A stretch of DNA of 63,372 bases from contig DAIDKF010000015.1 in the NCBI GenBank assembly GCA_027450185.1, forward strand, positions 1 through 63,372, in the 5' to 3' direction. The notes beneath the pieces are model-generated. The model was given only the letters and a program-made list of their open reading frames with translations. It was not told the origin of the DNA and made no database searches. The stretch comes from Granulicella sp. GTDB taxonomy: Bacteria; Acidobacteriota; Terriglobia; Terriglobales; Acidobacteriaceae. The translations under genes were made by a program, and so were the position numbers. Below are positions 34,858 through 44,620 of this stretch, piece by piece (within the stretch, counting starts at the first letter, position 1; the number at the start of each line of letters is the position of its first letter).

Positions 34858-34863
34858 TACAAT
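34858..34863 (+). promoter_or_regulatory. TACAAT -10 box of the YpdA-like reductase gene
   Basis: TACAAT ends exactly six bases before ATG 34870. The bases between are GGGGGA, which could be a ribosome site only if it touched the start codon, so a leaderless start is more likely. Confidence 0.45.
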
Positions 34864-34869
34864 GGGGGA

Positions 34870-35877
34870 ATGATGCAGGGTATGAACGACACGGTGCAGC
34901 ATGATGTTCTGGTGATTGGGGCGGGACCGACGGGGCTGGCTTGCGGGATTGCTGCGCAGCGCGCGGGGTTGCGGGTGGTGCTGGTGGACAAGGGCTGCGT
35001 GACCAACTCGCTGTTTCACTATCCGGCGCACATGACGTTTTTTACGACACCGGAGTTGCTGGAGATTGGCGATATGCCGTTCTCGTCACCCAACCAGAAG
35101 CCGACTCGCTCGGAGGCGCTGGAGTACTACCGCAAAGTCGCAGAGCACTATCGGCTCGACATCCGGCAGTATGAGACGGTGGAGAGCGTGAGTGGGGCAG
35201 ACGGAGGGTTCAGCGTGCATACTGCCGATAAATTTGGACGCAGGCTGGAGCATCGAGCGAGAAAGCTGATCGTTTCGACTGGCTACTACGATCTGCCGAA
35301 TTATCTGGAGATTCCTGGCGAGAATCTGCCCAAGGTGAAGCACTATTATCATGAGCCGCATCCTTACTTCGGACAGGACGTGCTGGTGATTGGCGGCAAG
35401 AATTCGGCGGCGATTGCGGCGCTGGATCTGTGGCGCCACGGAGCGCGGGTCACGCTGGTGCACCGTGGCGCGGAGTTGCACCGGCACATCAAATACTGGA
35501 TCAAGCCGGACATTGAGAACCGCATCAAGGACGGCGAGATCGTTGCGCACTTCAACACGGTGGTGAGCGAGATCACGGAGGACTCGGTGACGCTGTTGAC
35601 GCCGGGAGGACCGAAGGTGCTGCCCAATCAGTTCGTGTTTGCGCTGACGGGATATCATCCGGATTTTGATTTTATCGAGGCGCTGGGGGTGAGGCTGGAT
35701 GAAGCCAATGCGCGCTGCCCGGTGTGCGATCCGGCTACGCTGGAATCGAATGTGGCGGGAATCTATCTGGCGGGCGTTGTCGTGGCGGGTGAACGGACCA
35801 ATGAGATCTTCATCGAGAATGGGCGCTTCCACGGTGAGTTGATCGCAAAGGACCTGGCGGCGAAGATGAAGCGGTGA
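34870..35877 (+). CDS. YpdA family putative bacillithiol disulfide reductase
   Basis: A 335-residue flavoprotein with two Rossmann folds: FAD-binding VLVIGAGPTGLACG near the N-terminus and NADPH-binding VLVIGGKNSAAIAALDLWR near the middle. The block VDKGCVTNSLFHYPAHMTFF is the YpdA signature that separates this family from thioredoxin reductases, and the CxxC redox pair of thioredoxin reductase is absent. Studied YpdA proteins reduce bacillithiol disulfide, and acidobacteria are among the groups reported to make bacillithiol. The start at ATG 34870 follows the TACAAT box. ATG 34882 and ATG 34831 are alternatives. Confidence 0.88.
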   Translation: MMQGMNDTVQHDVLVIGAGPTGLACGIAAQRAGLRVVLVDKGCVTNSLFHYPAHMTFFTTPELLEIGDMPFSSPNQKPTRSEALEYYRKVAEHYRLDIRQYETVESVSGADGGFSVHTADKFGRRLEHRARKLIVSTGYYDLPNYLEIPGENLPKVKHYYHEPHPYFGQDVLVIGGKNSAAIAALDLWRHGARVTLVHRGAELHRHIKYWIKPDIENRIKDGEIVAHFNTVVSEITEDSVTLLTPGGPKVLPNQFVFALTGYHPDFDFIEALGVRLDEANARCPVCDPATLESNVAGIYLAGVVVAGERTNEIFIENGRFHGELIAKDLAAKMKR

Positions 35878-35899
35878 GATGGGACGAGAGGTTGCGCTG

Positions 35900-36751
35900 C
35901 TAGCTGAGCACGCGGCGGGCGAAGCCGCGCAACCCAATCCAAGTGAGCAGAGCGAGGAAGAAGAGCAGCATGGCGAGGATCATTGACTCCGGCATGTGGC
36001 CAGTGGCCGGCGTGAGAGCGGCGCGCATGCCCTCGCTGATGTAGACGATCGGGTTGATGAGCACGCCGATCTGCAACCACTTGATGCTCTTGAGCGCGGC
36101 CCAGGGATAATACACGCAACCAAGGAACGTGATCGGCACAATGACGACGCCGAAGATGAGGCCGATCTGCTTGGGTTGCACAAGCGTTCCGATGGTGAGA
36201 CCGAGAGCGCCGGCGAGCAGGCTCGCCAGGAGAAGCACGGTGATCAGGAACCACCAGCTTGATACGTGCGCTAGTACGGGGGTGCTGGGAATGTAGTACG
36301 CCAGAGGGAAGACCACGGCGGCAGCAATTATGCTTTGGATTGCGGAGAAGAAAATCTTCTCGATGGCGACGGCGCCGATGGGCAGCGGACACATCACGCG
36401 GTCATCGATTTCCCGGGTGACGCCGAACTCCTGTGCGAGCGGAAGCGCGACGGCCGCGATGCCGGAGAACATGATGGCCACGGCCATGAGTCCGGGCAGC
36501 AGTATGGTGCCGAATCCACCCCCGCCTGCGGCGGCCATGTTCGCGACCGGGCTGCCCTTTGAGCCGCCGGTCATGTGGGGCATGACGTAGGTGAAGACGA
36601 AGAGGAAGAGCAGCGGGTTCATCGCCACGCGAATCACGAAGGGCACAACTTCGCGCGTCAGTACGCGGAGATCGCGCTGCATCAAACCGAAGAATGCAAG
36701 CGAATAGATCGCCCACCTTACGTCACTGCGTTTGCCAACATCGGTACTCAT
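35900..36751 (-). CDS. ABC-2 type transporter permease
   Basis: A 283-residue permease with about six hydrophobic segments and the ABC-2 pattern near the C-terminal half (GTLVQPKQIGLIFGVVIVP, FLGCVYYPWAALKSIKWLQ). It resembles the DrrB-type permeases of drug or lipid exporters. It starts 21 bases after the ATPase gene stop on the same strand, making a two-gene exporter operon. A glycine-rich loop (AAAGGGGFGT) follows the first segments. The substrate is unknown. Confidence 0.9.
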   Translation of the reverse strand: MSTDVGKRSDVRWAIYSLAFFGLMQRDLRVLTREVVPFVIRVAMNPLLFLFVFTYVMPHMTGGSKGSPVANMAAAGGGGFGTILLPGLMAVAIMFSGIAAVALPLAQEFGVTREIDDRVMCPLPIGAVAIEKIFFSAIQSIIAAAVVFPLAYYIPSTPVLAHVSSWWFLITVLLLASLLAGALGLTIGTLVQPKQIGLIFGVVIVPITFLGCVYYPWAALKSIKWLQIGVLINPIVYISEGMRAALTPATGHMPESMILAMLLFFLALLTWIGLRGFARRVLS

Positions 36752-36772
36752 TGTGGATTCCTGTTCGAGGCG

Positions 36773-37723
<951 letters not shown>

Positions 37724-38146
37724 GCGCTTGCACTCTCAGTAGATTGATTATAGGGACGATTTAATGTCCACGCTGCATGCTTTGTGGCGCATTGACGGAC
37801 TTGATGCCGGGCGTGCGCGGCGATGGGAGGGTGAGTTCAGTAACGGGCAAGACCAGGGTCTCTGTGCACTTTGGAGGGTTGATGCCAGCGAATGGATTCG
37901 GCCCTGAGTACCTGCGTATGTGCGGTGGGCGATATCCCCGGATGGGCAACCGCAGAACCTGGGGAAGGGACTCGAACTGGCAGGAAACAAGCCCAACCTG
38001 AAGCGACAGCAGTGCAGGCTGCCAATCCGCGGTGATCGCATGCTTGCCGATGACTGGAGCAGGCCACAAAAACTGAGATCCGCTGCGGCCTTTGTGGCCT
38101 GCGGGAGAGGTGCAACAATAATCATGCAACGGAAAGCGAGGAGAAC
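37724..38146. other. Intergenic region, no supported gene
   Basis: About 420 bases between divergent genes. A 74-codon frame on the plus strand (37777-38001) and overlapping minus-strand frames are open but show no signal peptide, domain or ribosome site I can trust. The region should hold the leftward promoter of the ABC operon and the rightward promoter of the SDR gene. Confidence 0.4.
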
Positions 38147-38923
38147 GTGAGCACTTCGATGAAGGGCAAGGTCGTATTTGTTACCGGCGCGAGCGCGGGG
38201 ATCGGGGCAGCAACCGCGATGGAGTTTGCCCGGCATGGGGCGAAGCTGGTGCTGTGCGCCCGGCGGCTGGATCGCCTGCAAGCCATGGAGGCCGGGTTGC
38301 GCGATGCTGGAGCCGCGGACATCTTCAATATGAACCTGGATGTACGCGATCGCGAAGCAGTGCAGGCCGCGCTGAGCAATCTGCCGGAGGGCTGGCGCTC
38401 GATTGATGTGCTGGTGAACAACGCTGGCCTTAGCCGCGGCCTGACCAAGTTCTATCTGGACGATATAGAGAACTGGGAGGAGATGATTGACACCAACGTG
38501 AAGGGGTTGCTGTATGTGACGCGCGCGATTGTGCCGGGAATGGTGGAACGTAATCACGGACACGTGATTAACCTCGGTTCGATCGCGGGATATATGGCGT
38601 ATGCAAACGGCGGGGTATACTGCGCCAGCAAGGCAGCCGAGCGAGTTATCACGGACGGACTGCGCATCGATGTGAATGGAACCGCGGTTCGTGTGACGTC
38701 GATCGATCCTGGGATGGTGGAGACCGACTTCAGCAAGGTTCGCTTTCGGGGAGACGAGGAACGCGCCGCAAAGACTTATGAGAACGTCGATCCGCTACAG
38801 CCTGAGGACGTGGCGGATGCCATTGTGTGGGCTGCGACACGGCCACTGCATGTGTGCGTTCAGACAGTGCTTCTGACGCCGGTGGCGCAGGCCAACGCCT
38901 TCGTGCTGACGCGCAGGGGTTGA
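38147..38923 (+). CDS. SDR family oxidoreductase (YdfG-like)
   Basis: A 258-residue classical short-chain dehydrogenase. The cofactor motif TGASAGIG is at residues 13-20, NNAG at about 91-94, and the catalytic Ser145, Tyr158 and Lys162 (VYCASK) are all present. ARRLDR after the second strand suggests NADP(H) preference. The sequence is close to the YdfG group of NADP-dependent 3-hydroxy acid dehydrogenases (the TRPLHVCVQTVLLTPVAQA C-terminus fits). The GTG start has GAGGAG five bases upstream. It is a single gene; the physiological substrate is unproven. Confidence 0.9.
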   Translation: MSTSMKGKVVFVTGASAGIGAATAMEFARHGAKLVLCARRLDRLQAMEAGLRDAGAADIFNMNLDVRDREAVQAALSNLPEGWRSIDVLVNNAGLSRGLTKFYLDDIENWEEMIDTNVKGLLYVTRAIVPGMVERNHGHVINLGSIAGYMAYANGGVYCASKAAERVITDGLRIDVNGTAVRVTSIDPGMVETDFSKVRFRGDEERAAKTYENVDPLQPEDVADAIVWAATRPLHVCVQTVLLTPVAQANAFVLTRRG

Positions 38924-38929
38924 GCGGCG

Positions 38930-39190
38930 TTACAGCTTGATCGACCAGCCAAGCTGCTCGAGTTCGCGCTCGATCGTGGCGAGGGCGAACTCCAGTGCGC
39001 TGCGGCGATGGGGGCTTGAGGTTCGCTCGGACAGGACGCGCTCGCGCTGCAACTCGAGGGACTGAATGCGGCGCTTACGCTCTGCGTCCGCGCGTTTTGC
39101 TTCCGGGGTCAACTCGGAGGTTGAAGGACTGGAGGCTGAAGCCTCCGCCTGTTGCTCTTCGACGCTCTTCGATTCCCAACCTTTGGACAT
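38930..39190 (-). CDS. Small charged helical protein
   Basis: An 86-residue protein of unknown function. The first 35 residues are acidic and serine-rich (SVEEQQAEASASSPSTSEL), and the remainder is a basic helix (AKRADAERKRRIQSLELQRERVL) followed by SALEFALATIERELEQLGW. TAAAAT (minus strand, complement of 39197-39202) ends exactly six bases before the ATG, as in the other leaderless-type genes. It lies seven bases from the convergent SDR stop. It is probably real given the promoter spacing and biased composition, but no family is recognised. Confidence 0.55.
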   Translation of the reverse strand: MSKGWESKSVEEQQAEASASSPSTSELTPEAKRADAERKRRIQSLELQRERVLSERTSSPHRRSALEFALATIERELEQLGWSIKL

Positions 39191-39245
39191 GCTTCTATTT
39201 TACCCCTCGGTCCGCCGGTCTGCCGAGCCTGCCGGTCTGCGCATG

Positions 39246-39995
39246 CTACCGCCGGCCAAAGCGATAGATGACACCGGCATTGAAGCCCATGTTGCTTTGC
39301 AGCGAGCTTCCGTTGGCCCCGACAAAGTCCGTTCCAACCCAGGTGGGGGTAATTCGCACGGCAAAGTTCGGGTAGATGTTGTAATCAGCACTGACGCCCA
39401 GCGAGAAGGCGGGGCGAATGCCATCGTTCCAGAGGCCGAGGAGAGGACCCGGAATCTGCTTGCTGCCGCCGGAGAAGATGCCCCAGCCTACACCGCCAAG
39501 CGCCTGCGCACTGACGGCCACCTTCTCCGTGGCATAGAAGCGGTAGCTTGCGCCACCCATGAAGGTGTATTCGTTGATCTGCGGCTTGTAGACGCCGTAT
39601 GGATTATTGATGAGGGCGTGGGCATAGCCGAAGGAACCGCGCGCATCTCCGACGATCGCGAGCTTGGGATTGAGGTAATAATTGAGCGCCGAGGCCCAGG
39701 TGATTTCGTTGTTTTTCTTGGTGTAGTCGCCGCTGCGGAAGCGCAGGTAGCCGCCGCCGCCGAAGATCTCGTAGCGGTGCGAGTACGTGTCCTCGATGGT
39801 TTGATGAATGCGCGCAAGACGGGTCGCATTGGTCTCGTGATGGACGTGGGTCTCTTGCGTTCTCTTTTTCTTTTTCTGGGTCTGGGTCTGGGTTTGGGTC
39901 GTCTGAGCATTCGCTGGTGCAAAGGCTCCGGCAAGCAGACCTACGGCCAACCCCGCGAGAACCAAACGTACTGCCAATTTCCGTACATCACACAT
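39246..39995 (-). CDS. Outer-membrane beta-barrel protein
   Basis: A protein of about 249 residues with a signal peptide (LAVRLVLAGLAVGLLAGAF, cleavage after ANA) and an eight-stranded-barrel-like pattern of alternating residues ending in VIYRFGRR. A short linker after the leader is made of TQ repeats and a lysine block (TQTQTQTQKKKKR) coded by a GGGTCT-type repeat. ATG 39995 is chosen because CAGGAG lies ten bases upstream; ATG 40034 is an alternative. Glycine-rich strands (YEIFGGGGYLRFRSGDY, then FMGGASYRFYA) fit OmpA-like barrel porins. The function is unknown. Confidence 0.8.
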   Translation of the reverse strand: MCDVRKLAVRLVLAGLAVGLLAGAFAPANAQTTQTQTQTQKKKKRTQETHVHHETNATRLARIHQTIEDTYSHRYEIFGGGGYLRFRSGDYTKKNNEITWASALNYYLNPKLAIVGDARGSFGYAHALINNPYGVYKPQINEYTFMGGASYRFYATEKVAVSAQALGGVGWGIFSGGSKQIPGPLLGLWNDGIRPAFSLGVSADYNIYPNFAVRITPTWVGTDFVGANGSSLQSNMGFNAGVIYRFGRR

Positions 39996-40108
39996 CAAAT
40001 CCGAACTCCTGAGCGTACACTTGCGGGCCGTCATGCTCGCATCTATCCATTAGAACATCCCGGCGCGTTTCGAACATCTTCGGAGCGCCAAAAGCCCCCC
40101 GAACGGCA

Positions 40109-41278
40109 TTACGGGAGCATGTAGGTGACGCCGGTGATGAACTGGAAGGAGTTCTTCTTGTAATACTGCGCCGGATCATTGAGGAAGTTATCGGTGACGT
40201 TGACCGAGGCGCTGAGGCGTTTGAAGACCGGCATTGCGAGCGATGCCGCCAGATTGGCAGAATAGGCGCTGGAGTTGTTCCAGGCAGGCAGAATGGTCGC
40301 CGTCTGGGTGAAGAGTATCTTGCGGGGCAGATTACGGCGGTAGGACTCAAAGAGGGTGGTTCCGATGATATTGACGGCGGGGGTGGTCGTGGTAATGCCG
40401 TTGACGGCGGTGGAGATGTACTGCTGCTTCTCGAAATGGACGTCAGCCTTGAGGTCGAGTTCCTGTTTGGGGGTCTGGAACGCCGTCCAACCGATGCCAC
40501 CGCCGTAGACCTGTTGCAACTGGAGGCCCTGGCCGAAGTTGTGATCGAAGGAGGCGTCGCCGAGGGCGAAGAGGCGCGGGCTGAAGTATTCATCGCGCTC
40601 GGCGTCGGCGTGGAAGATGCTGGTGATGACGACGCTGGGCGGAGATGCGGGGATGGTGGGAGGAATGATGGGCGTGGAGAGCTTACCGTAGCTTTCGCTG
40701 ACGTCGACGCTGGTGCGGTTCCGAGCCGGCAGCCAAGGCACGGTGGGGATGGCCCGCACCAGCGCGGCCGCTGCGTTGAAGGTGGTTCCGCTGGTGGTGG
40801 AGCGCTCGATGCTGGCGCCGCCGCTGAGGGTACCGGTCCAGCCACTGAGGAAGCTGGCGTGATCATTCATCTGCTTATCAAAAGCTGCGCGGTCGATCAG
40901 GTAGTTGACGTCCGCGGCGGGGACGACGGTGGGCGACTGGCCTGCGGGCGGCGTCAGCGTGAGGCTGCTCCCGGCTACGACCACGGAGCCTTCGGGCGTG
41001 GGTGTCTTGCCGGGATGATCACCCTTGCGGAGCAGCGCAAACTCACCACCCGAGCGCAGTTCCTTGATCTTGTCGATGGAGATGGTGAGAGTGCCTGCCA
41101 TGTCGCTGGCGAAGATGACGTTGCCAGCGGTTACGCTCTGGAGCTTGCCGGTGAGGCGGTCGCCGTTGGCGAAGATGAGGACATCCGACGGCTTGGCTGG
41201 AGCTGGATTGGGGGCTTGAGGATGGCCGGAGGCGGCAAAGGCAAGCAGCGAGAGAAGCATGAGGAGGTGTCGACGCAC
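40109..41278 (-). CDS. DUF481 outer-membrane protein
   Basis: A 389-residue secreted protein. The GTG at 41278 has AAGGAG six bases upstream and opens a signal peptide (HLLMLLSLLAFAASGHPQA). Residues about 35-95 (DVLIFANGDRLTGKLQSVT, then ISIDKIKELRSG) form a small SH3-like domain common before DUF481, and the rest is a beta-barrel of the YdiY/DUF481 family ending in FQFITGVTYMLP. It lies 113 bases upstream of the other barrel gene on the same strand. Family members are salt- or acid-induced in enterobacteria; the role here is unknown. Confidence 0.85.
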   Translation of the reverse strand: MRRHLLMLLSLLAFAASGHPQAPNPAPAKPSDVLIFANGDRLTGKLQSVTAGNVIFASDMAGTLTISIDKIKELRSGGEFALLRKGDHPGKTPTPEGSVVVAGSSLTLTPPAGQSPTVVPAADVNYLIDRAAFDKQMNDHASFLSGWTGTLSGGASIERSTTSGTTFNAAAALVRAIPTVPWLPARNRTSVDVSESYGKLSTPIIPPTIPASPPSVVITSIFHADAERDEYFSPRLFALGDASFDHNFGQGLQLQQVYGGGIGWTAFQTPKQELDLKADVHFEKQQYISTAVNGITTTTPAVNIIGTTLFESYRRNLPRKILFTQTATILPAWNNSSAYSANLAASLAMPVFKRLSASVNVTDNFLNDPAQYYKKNSFQFITGVTYMLP

Positions 41279-41443
41279 GGTAGTCTCCTTGGTAAAGCGG
41301 GTCCGGTGAAGCGGTTGAGCAATTCCGACGAGACTTTCTTCGGAGTTAGAGTATATCAACGGCGGTTAACGGGTATAGATTCGGAGGAATCTACGGGGCA
41401 ACCGCTTGCTTCGATGGCACGCTGCGGCTAACCTTAGAGAACC

Positions 41444-41890
41444 ATGTATGAAGACTTTGTAGCGACCGACCGCTGGACCTCAGAGAAGCTGCACTGTGTG
41501 TGGAAGGGTACTGTGGTTGCGATCGCGACCCGCCATGCCGATGCAACCGATATCCGCTTCGCGGTGAATGGCAAGCCCCTTTGGATTGCGATGCCTAACC
41601 TCGCATGGGTGGAGCAGAAGCGTCGCAACGGCAAGGTGATTACTGATTATCTTGCAGCGCAGGCCGCTGGACGCTACCTGAAGCAGGCCATCGAGAGCGG
41701 CTATGACAACGGCCGCGAGATGTATACGATGAGCGTAGATGAAGTGCTGAGCGAGGTTGCAGCGGTGGTGACCGAGGCTGGGCATACGGCAAACCTGCCC
41801 AGTCTGCCGGTAATCGACCGCAACGCCCATCCGGCGGCACTGGACTTCAAACTGCCTGGCGAACCGCATACCGTCGCCGAGTCCATCTAG
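41444..41890 (+). CDS. Conserved-looking hypothetical protein
   Basis: A 148-residue soluble protein with no recognised domain. It has mixed alpha/beta composition, no leader and no membrane segment: an N-terminal beta-rich half (LHCVWKGTVVAIATRHADA, then IRFAVNGKPLWIAMPN) and a helical second half (YLAAQAAGRYLKQAIESGYD). The ATG at 41444 is the first in frame after the stop of the opposite gene. It ends five bases before the lactonase gene, suggesting co-transcription. Confidence 0.65.
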   Translation: MYEDFVATDRWTSEKLHCVWKGTVVAIATRHADATDIRFAVNGKPLWIAMPNLAWVEQKRRNGKVITDYLAAQAAGRYLKQAIESGYDNGREMYTMSVDEVLSEVAAVVTEAGHTANLPSLPVIDRNAHPAALDFKLPGEPHTVAESI

Positions 41891-41895
41891 AGTCG

Positions 41896-43062
41896 ATGCA
41901 GATCCTCACCAGTCGGCGGAGGTTTCTCGCGTCCGCTGCGGCGGTGCCGTTTGCGCTGCGTGCGATTGCGAGTCCGGTGGCGTCGAGTCCGCGCTGGGTC
42001 CTGCTTGGGACCGGTACGGACAAGGGAATTTTTCGCGCCGCCTGGAATGCGGCCTCGGGCGAGTTGCGCAACATCGAAGCTGTGGCGGCAACCGAACATC
42101 CCAGCTTTCTCGCGGTGCACCCCCGGCTCCCCATACTTTATGCGGTGAATGAAGTGCCGGAGGGAGATGGTGCGCTTTCGAGCTTCCTGCTGGATATGGA
42201 GAGCGCAGCACTGAAGCCATTGGCACGAGTGAGCAGCGGAGGCAACGGGCCGTGCTATGTCTCAGTGGATCAGACAGGCAAGGATGCATTTGTGGCCAAC
42301 TACGGCGGAGGTAGTTTTGCCTCGTTCGGACTTGACGACGACGGCGCGCTGCACCATGCTGCCGCGTTCTTCGACTGCAACCACAACCCTGCGTGCGGCG
42401 CGACCGGGCCGAACACGGTTCGCCAGGATGCCGCGCACATGCACTGCGCGGTGATCTCTCCGGACAATCGCTTTGTGCTGGCCTGCAATCTGGGCGAAGA
42501 CGCGATAGAGGTCTTCCGAATCCATCCGGGTGCTGGGCATCCGATGGAAGCCCCGGTGCGCGTGGCGGCCCGGGCAGGCTCGGGGCCGCGCCATCTGGCG
42601 TTCCATCCGAACGGGCTATGGCTGTATTGCATTCATGAACTCGACTGCACGATTGACCTGTATGACTGGAACGTAAGCAACGGACAACCGGCACCAGCGC
42701 TGCGGAAAGACAGCGTGATGTCGACGCTGGGGAGGAGTGCCGACCTGCCCGGCAGCACGGGCTGCGAGATTGTGGTGAGCCCGGATGGGCGGTTCGTCTA
42801 TGGCAATACGCGCGGCGAGAACTCGCTGGTGGTGTATCGCGTAGACCCTTCGAACGGGCTGCTGACGGAGCAACAACGTATCTTCACCGGCGGCGGCGTC
42901 ACGCGCCACTTCGCCTTCGATCCATCCCGCCGCTGGCTGCTTTGCGCGAATCAAGGGACATCCACGGTCACCGTCTTTGCGCATGATCCGGCGACGGGCC
43001 GCCTGGCAGAGACGTCGAAGGCCTTCGTCGTCGACACACCGATGTTTGTGCAGTTCGTATAG
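41896..43062 (+). CDS. Secreted lactonase-family beta-propeller (6-phosphogluconolactonase type)
   Basis: A 388-residue seven-bladed propeller of the Pgl/lactonase family (PF10282 type). Repeated blade motifs are visible: HPSFLAVHPRLPILYAVNE, then FVANYGGGSFASFGLDDDG, GSGPRHLAFHPNGLWLYCI and CEIVVSPDGRFVYGNTRGEN. An N-terminal twin-arginine leader (TSRRRFLASAAAVPFA) predicts Tat export. Family members hydrolyse 6-phosphogluconolactone in the cytoplasm of E. coli; an exported protein must act on another lactone or sugar lactone, such as gluconolactone. The eda-edd genes are about 29 kb away, so the link is only thematic. Confidence 0.85.
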   Translation: MQILTSRRRFLASAAAVPFALRAIASPVASSPRWVLLGTGTDKGIFRAAWNAASGELRNIEAVAATEHPSFLAVHPRLPILYAVNEVPEGDGALSSFLLDMESAALKPLARVSSGGNGPCYVSVDQTGKDAFVANYGGGSFASFGLDDDGALHHAAAFFDCNHNPACGATGPNTVRQDAAHMHCAVISPDNRFVLACNLGEDAIEVFRIHPGAGHPMEAPVRVAARAGSGPRHLAFHPNGLWLYCIHELDCTIDLYDWNVSNGQPAPALRKDSVMSTLGRSADLPGSTGCEIVVSPDGRFVYGNTRGENSLVVYRVDPSNGLLTEQQRIFTGGGVTRHFAFDPSRRWLLCANQGTSTVTVFAHDPATGRLAETSKAFVVDTPMFVQFV

Positions 43063-43072
43063 GGACAATTCG

Positions 43073-43333
43073 ATGTTTCAACGCAAGGTAATGGTGGAGT
43101 ACGCGAGGGACGAAGGAGCAGCGGCGCCATGCCCTATCAAGTGGCTGGACAACTTCGCCATGCGGAACTTTACGAACGACGCGGTCTTCGACGATACGCT
43201 TCCTGTGGCCGATGGGGTGTTGGAGATCGGCAACCGCGTTCCGGTGGATCGTCTGAGGACGGCGATGGAGGACTGGTTCCGGCGAAAGGGATATCTCAAG
43301 AAAGACGAAGGGCTCCGCATTACGTCCTCGTAA
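43073..43333 (+). CDS. Small hypothetical protein
   Basis: An 86-residue soluble protein of unknown function starting ten bases after the lactonase stop. Sequence features: CPIKWLDNFAMRNF near the middle, acidic VFDDTLPVADG, and a basic C-terminal helix (VDRLRTAMEDWFRRKGYL). No membrane segment. Likely the last gene of the 41444-43333 operon. No family recognised. Confidence 0.6.
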   Translation: MFQRKVMVEYARDEGAAAPCPIKWLDNFAMRNFTNDAVFDDTLPVADGVLEIGNRVPVDRLRTAMEDWFRRKGYLKKDEGLRITSS

Positions 43334-43372
43334 AGCGAAGCCCCTCGCGACAGGCCAGGATGTTTGCCGGCG

Positions 43373-44416
43373 CTAGGCCTTGAGCGTCTTACCGTCCAGG
43401 ACGAAGCGGTACTTCACATCGCTCTTGATGACGCGGGCGTAGGCCTCTTCGAGGCGGTCGTAGCCGATGAGCTCAATCTCGGAGACGATGTTCTTCTCGG
43501 CGCAGTAGTCGAGCATCTCCTGTGTCTCCTTCATTCCGCCAATCATCGAGCCGGAGAGCGAACGGCGGTTCGTCACGAGCGAAAACGGTAAGACGGGCAG
43601 GGGATGATCGGGTAGGCCTACGAGGCAGATGGCACCATCCAGCCGTAGGAGATTGAGATAGGCGTTGATGTCGTGCGGCGCGGCGACGCAATCCAGAATA
43701 AAGTCGAAGCTGCCCGCATGTTTGGCCATCGCGTCGGCATCCTTGCTGATGACGACCTCGTCGGCTCCGAGCTTCTTTGCGTCGGCAATCTTGCTCTCGG
43801 AGGTGGTGAACTGGACGACGTGGGCGCCGAAGCTATGCGCAAACTTCAGACCCATGTGGCCGAGCCCGCCAAGACCTACAACGCCGACTTTCTTGTTGGG
43901 ACCGACCTTCCAGTGGCGCAGGGGCGAGTAAGTGGTGATGCCTGCGCAGAGCAGGGGCGCGACGGCTGCAAGATTGAGCTTCGGAGAGATGGAATGGACA
44001 TAGTGCTCAGGCGCAACGATGTTATCCGAATAGCCACCGTAGGTCATCTCGCCAGCGTAATCTTTTGCGTTGTAGGTTCCGACCATGCCCCTGGTGCAAT
44101 AGGGTTCCGCGCCGGCCTTGCAGTTGTCGCAGACCATGCAGGTCTCGACCGTGACGCCGACGCCGGCCAGATCGCCGGGCTTGAACTTGGTGACTGCGCT
44201 GCCAACGGCCGTCACGCGGCCAACGATTTCGTGGCCAGGCACCATAGGATAGATGGACCCGCCCCACTCGTCGCGAGCCTGGTGAATGTCGGAGTGGCAG
44301 ATGCCGCAGTAGTCAATGGCAACAACCACATCGTTGGGACCTGGCTCGCGGCGGTCAAAATGGAAGGGCGTGAGCGGTGAGGTCTTGGTTTGGGCGGCGT
44401 AGCCGAACGATTTCAT
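43373..44416 (-). CDS. Zinc-dependent alcohol dehydrogenase (YahK/CAD type)
   Basis: A 347-residue medium-chain dehydrogenase. Catalytic zinc ligands are Cys40 (CGICHSD), His62-Glu63 (PGHEIVG) and a later cysteine in LLCAGITTYSPL. The structural zinc site is Cys93, Cys96, Cys99 and Cys107. The Rossmann motif GLGGLGHMG follows at about residue 177. The sequence is close to the NADP-dependent broad-range aldehyde reductases (YahK, cinnamyl-alcohol dehydrogenase group). AGGAGA lies about ten bases before ATG 44416. Probably reduces reactive aldehydes; the true substrate is unknown. Confidence 0.93.
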   Translation of the reverse strand: MKSFGYAAQTKTSPLTPFHFDRREPGPNDVVVAIDYCGICHSDIHQARDEWGGSIYPMVPGHEIVGRVTAVGSAVTKFKPGDLAGVGVTVETCMVCDNCKAGAEPYCTRGMVGTYNAKDYAGEMTYGGYSDNIVAPEHYVHSISPKLNLAAVAPLLCAGITTYSPLRHWKVGPNKKVGVVGLGGLGHMGLKFAHSFGAHVVQFTTSESKIADAKKLGADEVVISKDADAMAKHAGSFDFILDCVAAPHDINAYLNLLRLDGAICLVGLPDHPLPVLPFSLVTNRRSLSGSMIGGMKETQEMLDYCAEKNIVSEIELIGYDRLEEAYARVIKSDVKYRFVLDGKTLKA

Positions 44417-44620
44417 GAGTAGTGGTTCTCCTGGTCAATTCGATGCGGCAGCCTGGGATGGACGCATCTTCCACCACAGTACACGGTCACGCACACTGGG
44501 TTCAAAGCAAGATAGCGCAATGACCGGAGACGAGTTGATTGCACAGAAGATGACGTGGCCCGAAGTTCACTAAACCCACTTCACCCTTCCGGAGCCACGG
44601 CATGCATCTGTTCCCGCTTC

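Noticed and set aside
37777..38001. 74-codon ORF between the ABC operon and the SDR gene
   Set aside because: No ribosome site, domain, leader or promoter spacing supports it.
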